Shown here piece by piece: positions 45,724-55,496 of a stretch of 64,000 nucleotides of DNA. A program made the translations under genes and the position numbers. Each line of letters begins with the position of its first letter. Position 1 is the stretch's first letter. The notes below the pieces were generated by a model that searched no databases, was not told the DNA's origin, and was given only the letters and a program-made list of their open reading frames with translations. Where the stretch lies: assembly GCF_020687695.1 (NCBI RefSeq), contig NZ_JAJEWL010000003.1, positions 62,001 through 126,000 on the forward strand, written 5' to 3'. Source of the stretch: Pusillimonas sp. MFBS29 (GTDB lineage Bacteria; Pseudomonadota; Gammaproteobacteria; Burkholderiales; Burkholderiaceae_B).

Positions 45724-45744
45724 CAATAACCTGAATTTAGGGAA

Positions 45745-46569
45745 CTACCCCTTTTTTACACCGAAGCAGTTCTCCAGTGAGGGGAAGCTGCCATCCTTGA
45801 CCTCGGAAGCGTATTGCTGCGCAGCGGTTCGTATAAGCGCCCCCACGTCGGCAAACTGCCTGGCAAACTTGGGAATACGGGCGCCGCTCAGGCCCAGAAT
45901 ATCTTCGGTCACAAGGATCTGGCCGTCGCAAGCCGGGGAAGCTCCTATGCCGATGGTAGGCACAGCCAACGCTTCGGTAATGCGACGCCCCAAGGCCTCG
46001 GCAACCCCTTCCAGCACCACGCCAAACGCGCCCGCCGCTTCGTGCGCGAGCGCATCCTGCAGGATGCGCTCTGCGGATTCGTCGGTCATGCCTTGAGCCT
46101 TGAATCCACCCATGGTGTTTACATATTGCGGCATCAGCCCCACATGCGCCAGCACCGGAATTCCCCGGTCTACCAGAAACCTGACCGTGTCAGCCAAAAC
46201 GGCCCCGCCTTCCAGCTTCACACCATCGGCACCGCTGAGCGCCAGCATTTTTGCTGCATTCGCAAATGCCTGCTGCGGCGACTCCTGGTAACTGCCGAAA
46301 GGCATGTCGACAATGACGCATACGTGGCTGGTCGAACGCACCACAGCGGCGGCATGAGCAGCCAGCTGATCAACGGTGATCGACAAGGTATCGGGCATGG
46401 CATAGCCCACCATGGCCGTGGAATCACCAACCAGGATCATATCGAGGACATCGTCGAGCAGGCGCGCAAAAGGTGCCGTGTAGGCAGTCAGGGCTGCAAT
46501 TTTCTGCTGACCTTTGTACTGCATCAGTTGAGGTACGCTGATACGTTTTGCCTGGCTGTGCACGCTCAT
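45745..46569 (-). CDS. panB: 3-methyl-2-oxobutanoate hydroxymethyltransferase
   Basis: 274 residues. Motifs [19 protein letters not shown] near residue 47 (metal ligand Asp), [18 protein letters not shown] near 92 and [10 protein letters not shown] near 177 (catalytic Glu). It makes ketopantoate for coenzyme A synthesis. AGGAGAG precedes the ATG. panC is not adjacent. Confidence 0.95.
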   Translation of the reverse strand: MSVHSQAKRISVPQLMQYKGQQKIAALTAYTAPFARLLDDVLDMILVGDSTAMVGYAMPDTLSITVDQLAAHAAAVVRSTSHVCVIVDMPFGSYQESPQQAFANAAKMLALSGADGVKLEGGAVLADTVRFLVDRGIPVLAHVGLMPQYVNTMGGFKAQGMTDESAERILQDALAHEAAGAFGVVLEGVAEALGRRITEALAVPTIGIGASPACDGQILVTEDILGLSGARIPKFARQFADVGALIRTAAQQYASEVKDGSFPSLENCFGVKKG

Positions 46570-46644
46570 TTTGCTCTCCTGGAAGTCACAACTTATGGTC
46601 TGCAGCAGCTAACAAATTGAAAGTTTTCTGCGCCGCAACAACCG

Positions 46645-46650
46645 TATAAT
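46645..46650 (+). promoter_or_regulatory. Candidate -10 box upstream of the aldo/keto reductase
   Basis: TATAAT lies 83 bp before the ATG in the panB-reductase divergent region. A -35 at normal spacing is poor (AAGTTT-like). Downstream, the 10-mer GGTTCTAATG is tandemly duplicated at 46691-46710. Confidence 0.3.
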
Positions 46651-46733
46651 GAGTCAGATTAGACAAAAGAACAAATCCGGGCCACAACCCGGTTCTAATG
46701 GGTTCTAATGTTTACTCATCGCGGAGGGCACAC

Positions 46734-47573
46734 ATGTCTGGCAATCAGAACACCATCTCTTTCCACGACGGCAAATCGGCACCCCAGACAGGGCTGGGTG
46801 TATGGCAGGTAGAAGATGACATTGCCGCATCCGTAGTTACTACCGCCCTTGAAATAGGTTACCGCTCCATCGACACCGCTGCCATTTATGGCAACGAACC
46901 GGGTGTGGGCAAAGGCATAGCCCAGTCTGGCATTGCCCGGGACGAGCTTTTCATCACGACCAAGTTATGGAATGATCGGCATGGCCACGATCTGAGCAAG
47001 GCTGCCTTGAATGAAAGCCTGGAAAAACTGGGACTCGACTACGTCGACCTGTACCTGATTCACTGGCCCGCCCCTGCACAGGGGTTGTTCGTGCAGGCGT
47101 GGGAAGGTCTCATCCAGCTGCGCGACGAAGGGCTCGCCAAATCCATAGGGGTCAGCAATTTCACCATCGATCACCTGCAGCGGTTGCTTGATGAAACCGG
47201 CGTGCTCCCGGTCGTCAATCAAATCGAGCTGCACCCCAACTTCCAGCAGCAGGCCTTGCGTGAATTTCACGCCGAGCATGACATAGTCACCGAAGCATGG
47301 AGCCCACTCGGTCACGGACAACTCTTCCAGGACCCCACCCTGGCCGGCATTGCGCACAAACACGGCTGCACCGTGGCACAGGTCATGCTGCGCTGGCACA
47401 TTCAATCAGGCCATATGGTCATCCCGAAATCCGTGCACGCAGACCGGCTTGCCGAAAACTTTCGCATTCTTGAGCAGCCGCTTGATGCCGACGATATGGC
47501 GACCATCGCCTCGCTGGACCAGGCCGACGGCCGCTCAGGCCCCGACCCTGAAACCTTCTTCCTGTTGAAATAA
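46734..47573 (+). CDS. Aldo/keto reductase (2,5-diketogluconate reductase type)
   Basis: 279 residues. TIM-barrel reductase with the catalytic Asp/Tyr segment YRSIDTAAIYGNEPGVG near residue 45, catalytic Lys in FITTKLW, DLYLIHWP near 107 and the NADPH-binding IPKSVHADRLAENF near 230. ATG at 46734 follows GGAGG, and the 12 extra codons upstream are unlikely to be used. It is divergent from panB. Physiological substrate is unknown; the family reduces diketogluconate, methylglyoxal and other carbonyls. Confidence 0.92.
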   Translation: MSGNQNTISFHDGKSAPQTGLGVWQVEDDIAASVVTTALEIGYRSIDTAAIYGNEPGVGKGIAQSGIARDELFITTKLWNDRHGHDLSKAALNESLEKLGLDYVDLYLIHWPAPAQGLFVQAWEGLIQLRDEGLAKSIGVSNFTIDHLQRLLDETGVLPVVNQIELHPNFQQQALREFHAEHDIVTEAWSPLGHGQLFQDPTLAGIAHKHGCTVAQVMLRWHIQSGHMVIPKSVHADRLAENFRILEQPLDADDMATIASLDQADGRSGPDPETFFLLK

Positions 47574-47583
47574 GCCTGCAGCC

Positions 47584-48993
47584 TCAGGCCGCCCTGCGCG
47601 CTCCGGCGCTCAGGAATGCGGCCAGACCCGGTGCGCAGGCGAATACCAGACACAGCGCGGCGGCGGCCTGCTGCGCCCCCTGCATCCCCCCGGGCTGTGT
47701 AAATCCGGCTGCATTGGTAACCATGCCGGCCAGAGCGGCGCCCATTGCCATAGCATAAAGCTGCAGTGTGGTAATGGCTGCCGAAGCAATATTTTCCTGC
47801 CCCTTGGGTGCTGCCTTGAATACACGCGTCAGCAAATTTGGCCAGCACAGACCTACCCCCACTCCCACCCCTACCAGGGGAATCATCAGCCAATTGACGG
47901 TCTGACTACCGTCCTGCGAAAGCCCGCTCAAGGGCAGCAGAACACCCAGCGAAGCCAGGGATATGCACGACAGGAGAGGCCCGGTCTGAATCAGCCGATT
48001 GGCAATGGCTGGCGAACGCCCGGAACTGATGAACGACCCCAGAGTCCAGCCAGCCGACATCAGGGCCGTCCAGTAACCCGCAACCAGAGGACTTTTGTCA
48101 TGTACGACCTGAAGAAAGTAGGGAATATAGATTTCGGTCGTCACTCCTATGCTGAGCAAGCAGATACAGGCGTACAGGCTGCCAAGCACCGTGCGGGGCG
48201 AATAGGAACCTGTTGGAAAGAGCCGGATGCTGGCGTGGCGGTCTGCACGTCCGATCAGGACAGTCATGAGCAGGCCTGCGACGATTCCCGCTACATTCCA
48301 GGCCCAGTGCTGCGAAAGACTGGCCAGCGATACCAGTAGTACTGAAGAGGCCAATAAAGTAATCTTGCCCGCCGGCGCCTGAACCCGTTTGGTGCTGCTG
48401 CCGGCTGATGGCTGAATTTGCGTATGGACCAGCAGGGCCAGCAAGCCCGCGATCGGCAGGATGGCCCAGAATGCCAGGCGCCAATGCCCGGTCTGGGCAA
48501 AAATACCGCCTATTGCAGGCCCCATCAATGTCGCCACGCCCCACATGCTGGACACCAGCACCATTGCACGCGACCACAATCGCTCATCGAACACCATGCG
48601 CACGGCCGAATAGCTCATGCTCAAGAGCAGTCCGCCGCCCAGACCCTGCACCGTACGACCAAGCAGCAACGCGAGCATGCTGGGCGACATGGCGCACACC
48701 GATGTACCCAGTATGAACACAACAATCGCCGACAAAAACGCGTGCCTCAGCCCGAGCCTGTCGATCAGTTTGGGAGAAAGTGCCGAGCCCAGAATCGAGG
48801 CCACGACAAACAAGGTGGTGTTCCAGGCATAGTATTCCAGCCCGCCTATATCGCTCACGACAGACGGCAGAATAGTCGTCGCAATATAGACATTGACGGC
48901 GTGCACCGCCACCCCGCCGGCCAACGCCAGCGATCGCAGACCATTACGGCCCCTTAATAGCTCAGACCATGAACCGGTATGTTTGTCGCGCAT
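47584..48993 (-). CDS. MFS transporter, drug:H+ antiporter-2-like
   Basis: 469 residues with about 13-14 membrane segments. The N-terminal motif GVAVHAVNVYIATTILPSVV and the motif A-like loop LIDRLGLRHAFL are of the multidrug MFS type; motif C-like GPAIGGIFAQTGHWRLAFW is near residue 135. ATG at 48993 is used because the membrane domain starts shortly after it; the longer frame adds a Cys/Arg-rich stretch unlike a protein start. The substrate is unknown. slyX lies upstream. Confidence 0.87.
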   Translation of the reverse strand: MRDKHTGSWSELLRGRNGLRSLALAGGVAVHAVNVYIATTILPSVVSDIGGLEYYAWNTTLFVVASILGSALSPKLIDRLGLRHAFLSAIVVFILGTSVCAMSPSMLALLLGRTVQGLGGGLLLSMSYSAVRMVFDERLWSRAMVLVSSMWGVATLMGPAIGGIFAQTGHWRLAFWAILPIAGLLALLVHTQIQPSAGSSTKRVQAPAGKITLLASSVLLVSLASLSQHWAWNVAGIVAGLLMTVLIGRADRHASIRLFPTGSYSPRTVLGSLYACICLLSIGVTTEIYIPYFLQVVHDKSPLVAGYWTALMSAGWTLGSFISSGRSPAIANRLIQTGPLLSCISLASLGVLLPLSGLSQDGSQTVNWLMIPLVGVGVGVGLCWPNLLTRVFKAAPKGQENIASAAITTLQLYAMAMGAALAGMVTNAAGFTQPGGMQGAQQAAAALCLVFACAPGLAAFLSAGARRAA

Positions 48994-49054
48994 AAACTCG
49001 CCGTTGCCTGTTGCCCCGCCGGAAAGCCGGCTCTGCAGACACAACGCGCCTGTA

Positions 49055-49267
49055 TTAATAATGTGGCGGTTTCTCGTGCGCGTATGCGCCTGCCTCGCCG
49101 CCGTCGGATCCGGCCTCCTGCAGGCGCTTGACCAACGCTGTACACAATGCGCGCAACTCATCCATCTGCTTTTGCTGTTGATACAGCTGATCGCTCAGGC
49201 TCTGGACCATGTCCTCCTGGGCGGTCAGCTTGATTTCAATATCAACCAGACGTTGTTCAATATTCAC
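49055..49267 (-). CDS. slyX: SlyX family protein
   Basis: 70 residues, a small coiled-coil protein with the SlyX pattern (QRLVDIEIKLTAQEDMVQSL then LYQQQKQMDELRALC) and the typical C-terminal PPHY. The start is GTG at 49267 with AGGTAAA upstream. Function of SlyX is not established. Confidence 0.88.
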   Translation of the reverse strand: MNIEQRLVDIEIKLTAQEDMVQSLSDQLYQQQKQMDELRALCTALVKRLQEAGSDGGEAGAYAHEKPPHY

Positions 49268-49336
49268 GCTTTACCTGTGTACGAAACATCAAAAGGGCAT
49301 TTTAGCGAGTTCCATCCTTGAGCGTGTTTGCTATCC

Positions 49337-52165
<2,829 letters not shown>

Positions 52166-52315
52166 CTAGCCCCGGATCGGGGCGAATCTACCCACCTTAG
52201 CATGATCGGGCCTGTATATAAATATCAGCCCGGACCACCCCATGAGTCATATATGCGTCATAAATCCCTCGCAGGCATCGGTTAAACTAAGGGATTACCC
52301 TTAACTGGAACTACC

Positions 52316-52654
52316 ATGACCTACGTCGTAACCGAGGCCTGCATACAGTGTAAATACACCGACTGCGTCACGGTCTGTCCCATGGACTGCTTTATGGAAG
52401 GCCCCAACTTCCTGGTCATCAATCCCGATGAATGCATAGATTGCTCGATCTGCGTCGCCGAGTGCCCCTTGGGTGCCATCGTAAGCGATCATGAAATTTC
52501 CGATGACCAGCGGCACTTCATAGACATCAATCGCCGGCTTTCGCAACACCCGTCGTGGAAACGCATCAGCAAGGTCCAGCCCCCTATGCCCGACCACGCG
52601 CACTGGGCCGCCGTCAAGGACAAGCTTGCCTTGCTGGAAACAGAGCCGGCCTGA
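52316..52654 (+). CDS. fdxA: Seven-iron ferredoxin FdxA
   Basis: 112 residues. The N-terminal half has CIQCKYTDCVTVCP, for a [3Fe-4S] cluster, and CIDCSICVAECP for a [4Fe-4S] cluster. The C-terminal extension DRRLSQHPSWKRISK-like segment (here INRRLSQHPSWKRISKV) is typical of FdxA. It acts as a low-potential electron carrier. It is divergent from acnA across 171 bp. Confidence 0.95.
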   Translation: MTYVVTEACIQCKYTDCVTVCPMDCFMEGPNFLVINPDECIDCSICVAECPLGAIVSDHEISDDQRHFIDINRRLSQHPSWKRISKVQPPMPDHAHWAAVKDKLALLETEPA

Positions 52655-52679
52655 ATACGGAGCGCACTGACATTGATGC

Positions 52680-52698
52680 CCTGAGCCATAGGCTCAGG
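52680..52698 (+). terminator. Hairpin after fdxA
   Basis: CCTGAGCC-ATA-GGCTCAGG is a perfect 8-bp stem with a 3-nt loop, 26 bp after the fdxA stop. The downstream sequence is only mildly U-rich (CTATCTCATT), so termination may be incomplete. Confidence 0.5.
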
Positions 52699-52735
52699 CT
52701 ATCTCATTGATCAGAATAAACAACTTTTCTTTTCA

Positions 52736-52754
52736 AATGAGACTGATTATCATT
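52736..52754. promoter_or_regulatory. Possible Fur box
   Basis: AATGAGACTGATTATCATT contains ACTGATTATCATT, which matches 11 of 13 bases of the core AATGATAATCATT. Over the full 19-bp Fur consensus the match is about 13. It lies 28 bp before the ATG of the DUF2061 gene, where a repressor would act. Iron control is a hypothesis. Confidence 0.35.
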
Positions 52755-52781
52755 TAGATATATCACCTTCAGGAAAACATC

Positions 52782-52979
52782 ATGTTGTTGCTTGCCCAGA
52801 AAACCAGTCAGGTCGGTTTACATATGTCGGTTGCCTTTGGCATAACTTACGCATTCACCGGTTCGCTGGCGACCGGCGGACTGGCCGCGATCCTCGAACC
52901 CATCTGCAACGTCTTGCTTTTGCCTCTGCATGACAGGATGTGGGGCAAGCTTCGTCACACGAAATTGCAAGCGCAATAA
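52782..52979 (+). CDS. DUF2061 small membrane protein
   Basis: 65 residues with two hydrophobic segments and the DUF2061 pattern KTSQVGLHMSVAFGITYAFT then EPICNVLLLPLHDRMW. AGGAAA precedes the ATG. The family is widespread and of unknown function. A Fur-like site lies in front, and the FmdE-like gene follows 123 bp later. Confidence 0.82.
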   Translation: MLLLAQKTSQVGLHMSVAFGITYAFTGSLATGGLAAILEPICNVLLLPLHDRMWGKLRHTKLQAQ

Positions 52980-53102
52980 CCCATACTACCAGGCAGGGTT
53001 ATGCAATTTTTCCAAAGCATCGAAGCTATATTACTTGCTTAACATCCCTTATTGATGCCGTCTGGTACGGCCGGTCTTTTTGTTGTGCATGGAGTTTCCC
53101 TG

Positions 53103-53702
53103 ATGACCTATCCCGCCTTTTTTGACCTTGCGCCCAAAATCACCATGCAAGACCCGCTGGCTGCGCTGCTCGGCGCGGCAGACGAAGGCATTCTCGAGTA
53201 CTCATACAGCGACGCCGTAAAACTGGCGGGGCATTCATGCCCCACCGTGGCCGGCGCCTATCTCATGACCCGCAACGCCCTGCGCAAGCTATATGGCGAC
53301 GACCTGCCGCAGCGCGGCGGCATCAGGGTCGAATTTCGCGACGATGCAATTGATGGCGTCACGGGTGTGATTGCCAATGTTGTCGGTTTTATCACTGGTG
53401 CCACGGTCGATACGGGCTTCAAAGGGCTGGCAGGCAAGTACGACCGTCGTCAGCTCATGGCCTTCAATGCACCCATAGCCGGCGAAATTCGGTTTCAGCG
53501 GCTCGACACCCGGGCAAGCGTCACGGTTGATTTTCATGCCAGTGCCGTACCGCCCACGGCGACCCTTATACCCGCCTTGCAAGGCATACTGAAGGGTCAG
53601 ACAAGCCTTGCCGAGCGGGCACGCTTCGCTCAAGACTGGCAAGAGCGCGTCAGGCAGATTTTTGAAAATGCCGATCACCCCGGATTGATAACCTACGCCT
53701 GA
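53103..53702 (+). CDS. FmdE family protein
   Basis: 199 residues. It resembles the FmdE domain of formylmethanofuran dehydrogenase subunit E, with AVKLAGHSCPTVAGAYLMT near residue 40 supplying the conserved His and Cys. The zinc-ribbon tail of archaeal FmdE is missing. Bacterial stand-alone FmdE proteins have no settled function, though some sit with molybdoenzyme or metal genes. ATG at 53103 follows GGAG; ATG 53055 would add 16 residues. Confidence 0.75.
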   Translation: MTYPAFFDLAPKITMQDPLAALLGAADEGILEYSYSDAVKLAGHSCPTVAGAYLMTRNALRKLYGDDLPQRGGIRVEFRDDAIDGVTGVIANVVGFITGATVDTGFKGLAGKYDRRQLMAFNAPIAGEIRFQRLDTRASVTVDFHASAVPPTATLIPALQGILKGQTSLAERARFAQDWQERVRQIFENADHPGLITYA

Positions 53703-53720
53703 AACCAGGGGCAGGTTTTT

Positions 53721-53741
53721 CTGGCCGTCCGCGACGGCCAG
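53721..53741. terminator. Hairpin between convergent FmdE and cyclase genes
   Basis: CTGGCCGTC-CGC-GACGGCCAG is a perfect 9-bp stem in the 44-bp gap between two stops. A T-run lies before it on the plus strand, which is the wrong side for either transcript, so it may be a bidirectional transcript end stabiliser rather than a U-tract terminator. Confidence 0.45.
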
Positions 53742-53746
53742 CATCG

Positions 53747-55222
53747 TCAGGCGCGCCTGCGATCGGCGCTGGTGTTCAGATAAAAGTTGCGCTTGTTCTC
53801 GTACATGGCAAGATCCGCCTGACGCAGGGTATCTTCCAGGTGCTCGCCCTTGCTGCATGTCGTCATGCCCATTGACATACTCAGCGCCGGCCCGGTGTAG
53901 AACTGGTTGTTCAGCTCTATGAGCTTATGAATGTTTGCCTGCATTTCTTCGCCTGCCTTGGTATCGGCCCCCGACATCAAGACAACGAACTCGTCGCCTC
54001 CGATACGCGCCGCCTGGCAGTTTTTACCCAGAACCTTGGACAGCACCTCGCCGGCACGCCGCAGCAAAGAGTCGCCGACAATATGGCCGAACTCATCGTT
54101 AACGGTTTTCAGGTTGTTCAGGTCAAGGATAATGACCGTGGCCGGGAACAGCCCCTTGCGCTCCATGCGACTGATCTCGTCGACATAGAATGAGCGATTC
54201 TTCAGGCCGGTCAGGACATCGTGCTTGCCCAGATACTCGAGGTAGGACTCTGCCTTCTTGCGTGCGGTGATATCAGTGAAGGCAAGCAACACCATGCTCC
54301 AGTCATGCTCATGGCCAGGAAACATCGAGAACTGCAGGAGCACGTGCAGCTTCTTGCCATCCAGCGAATAGTTCACGACTTCGCCCTGCTGGAATAAGCG
54401 GCCTTCCCACAGATCTATCAGTTGCTGCTGGAAAGACTGGCGCATGTCGTCGCGAAAGATCTCGGGCAGGCGCTTGAGCAATTCATTTTTATCGCCTGCA
54501 CCATATAAGAACAGGGTGTAGCGATTCACATCCAGCACACGGATTTCGGCCATGCAACGATCGACGAATTCCGGATGGACATCAACGAAAGTTCGAAAGT
54601 CAAAGATGCCTTGCTTGCGTATGTCGTCGAGCAGCCGCTTGATGCTGCTGAAGTCTTCGACCCACAACGACACCGGTGCCTGGGTGAACACACCCCGGGC
54701 ATACTGTTCACTGGTCATCAGGCGGCGACGGGCGCTCTCGAGGTCGGTGATGTCGTCTATCGAGATCAGAACACGCTTCCAGTCTGATTCGTGACCGGGC
54801 AGAATCACACCCTTGAGCAGGATATCGAGCCGCCTGCCCTCGAGGGAATAATTGACTGTTTTACTTTGGAATGTTGTCTGGCCGTTCCACAGCTGCTCGA
54901 GCTCGTCGAGAAAGGCGTCGTATGTGTCGTCGCGCAGCACGTCACCCAGACGTCCGGCCAGCTCGTCGAACGTCGCGGCAGCATACAGCTTCAGGGTGCT
55001 TTGATTGACGCGCACCAGACGTATGCTGTTGGAACAGCTTGTAAGGTGTGCGGGATCCTGCATGACGAACTCACGCAGATCGGTTACACCCTGGGCACGC
55101 CAGCGCTCGAAAAGCTCATGAAGACGGCTATAGTCTTCCAGCCATAGCGCGGTAGGCGCCACATCGAATAAACCAGCAACATCGTTTGATTCCTGAGAAT
55201 CACCGAAATGATCAGCAGACAT
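53747..55222 (-). CDS. Diguanylate cyclase with two tandem PAS-like repeats
   Basis: 491 residues. Two homologous sensor repeats of about 140 residues (about 15-160 and 170-312) share FxxAPxxLWxED, VNYSLxGxxLxxLL and PGHExDW motifs, so they arose by duplication. The GGDEF domain has LTGLKNRSFYVDEI near residue 335, and the active-site RIGGDEFVVL near 405 is intact. An RxxD inhibitory site is not seen before it (KNCQ stands there). It has no membrane segment. It should make cyclic di-GMP and is divergent from an EAL-type phosphodiesterase. Confidence 0.92.
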   Translation of the reverse strand: MSADHFGDSQESNDVAGLFDVAPTALWLEDYSRLHELFERWRAQGVTDLREFVMQDPAHLTSCSNSIRLVRVNQSTLKLYAAATFDELAGRLGDVLRDDTYDAFLDELEQLWNGQTTFQSKTVNYSLEGRRLDILLKGVILPGHESDWKRVLISIDDITDLESARRRLMTSEQYARGVFTQAPVSLWVEDFSSIKRLLDDIRKQGIFDFRTFVDVHPEFVDRCMAEIRVLDVNRYTLFLYGAGDKNELLKRLPEIFRDDMRQSFQQQLIDLWEGRLFQQGEVVNYSLDGKKLHVLLQFSMFPGHEHDWSMVLLAFTDITARKKAESYLEYLGKHDVLTGLKNRSFYVDEISRMERKGLFPATVIILDLNNLKTVNDEFGHIVGDSLLRRAGEVLSKVLGKNCQAARIGGDEFVVLMSGADTKAGEEMQANIHKLIELNNQFYTGPALSMSMGMTTCSKGEHLEDTLRQADLAMYENKRNFYLNTSADRRRA

Positions 55223-55431
55223 GATAGGTTGGCAACCGGTGGTTCAGGACAATTCCGATTGCGCCCGCGCTATAGTCGCTTCTATCGGTATACTGCAGCA
55301 CAAATACCTAATAGTAGAAAAGCATCAACGCAAATAACTGTCTTGAATATTGTTTTTACTTAAAGACATAATGTAATACAAAATCGCTCATAACATTAAT
55401 CAATAACCATTACCCATGCAAGGTTACCGCT

Positions 55432-55451
55432 CAAGTGGCATGGGCCACTTG
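55432..55451. promoter_or_regulatory. 20-bp palindrome CAAGTGGC-ATGG-GCCACTTG
   Basis: A perfect 8-bp inverted repeat with a 4-bp centre, 45 bp before the ATG of the EAL gene in the 274-bp divergent region. Its size and place suit a dimeric regulator. Apart from this, the AT-rich spacer 55223-55496 shows nothing I recognise. Confidence 0.45.
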
Positions 55452-55496
55452 CGACCATACACTGCGAATATTTGATTGCATTTCACGAACCAAGAC

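Noticed and set aside
46691-46710. Tandem GGTTCTAATG duplication as an attachment site or regulatory repeat
   Set aside because: Only two short copies with no inverted partner or nearby mobile gene; a local slippage event is enough to explain it.
49120-49175. Possible tRNA-like or small RNA segment between MFS and slyX
   Set aside because: The sequence is explained by the slyX coding frame and shows no cloverleaf.
55433-55452. TGGC...TTGC pair near the EAL gene as a sigma-54 promoter
   Set aside because: GG and GC are 12 bp apart instead of 10, and the bases are explained by the palindrome there.
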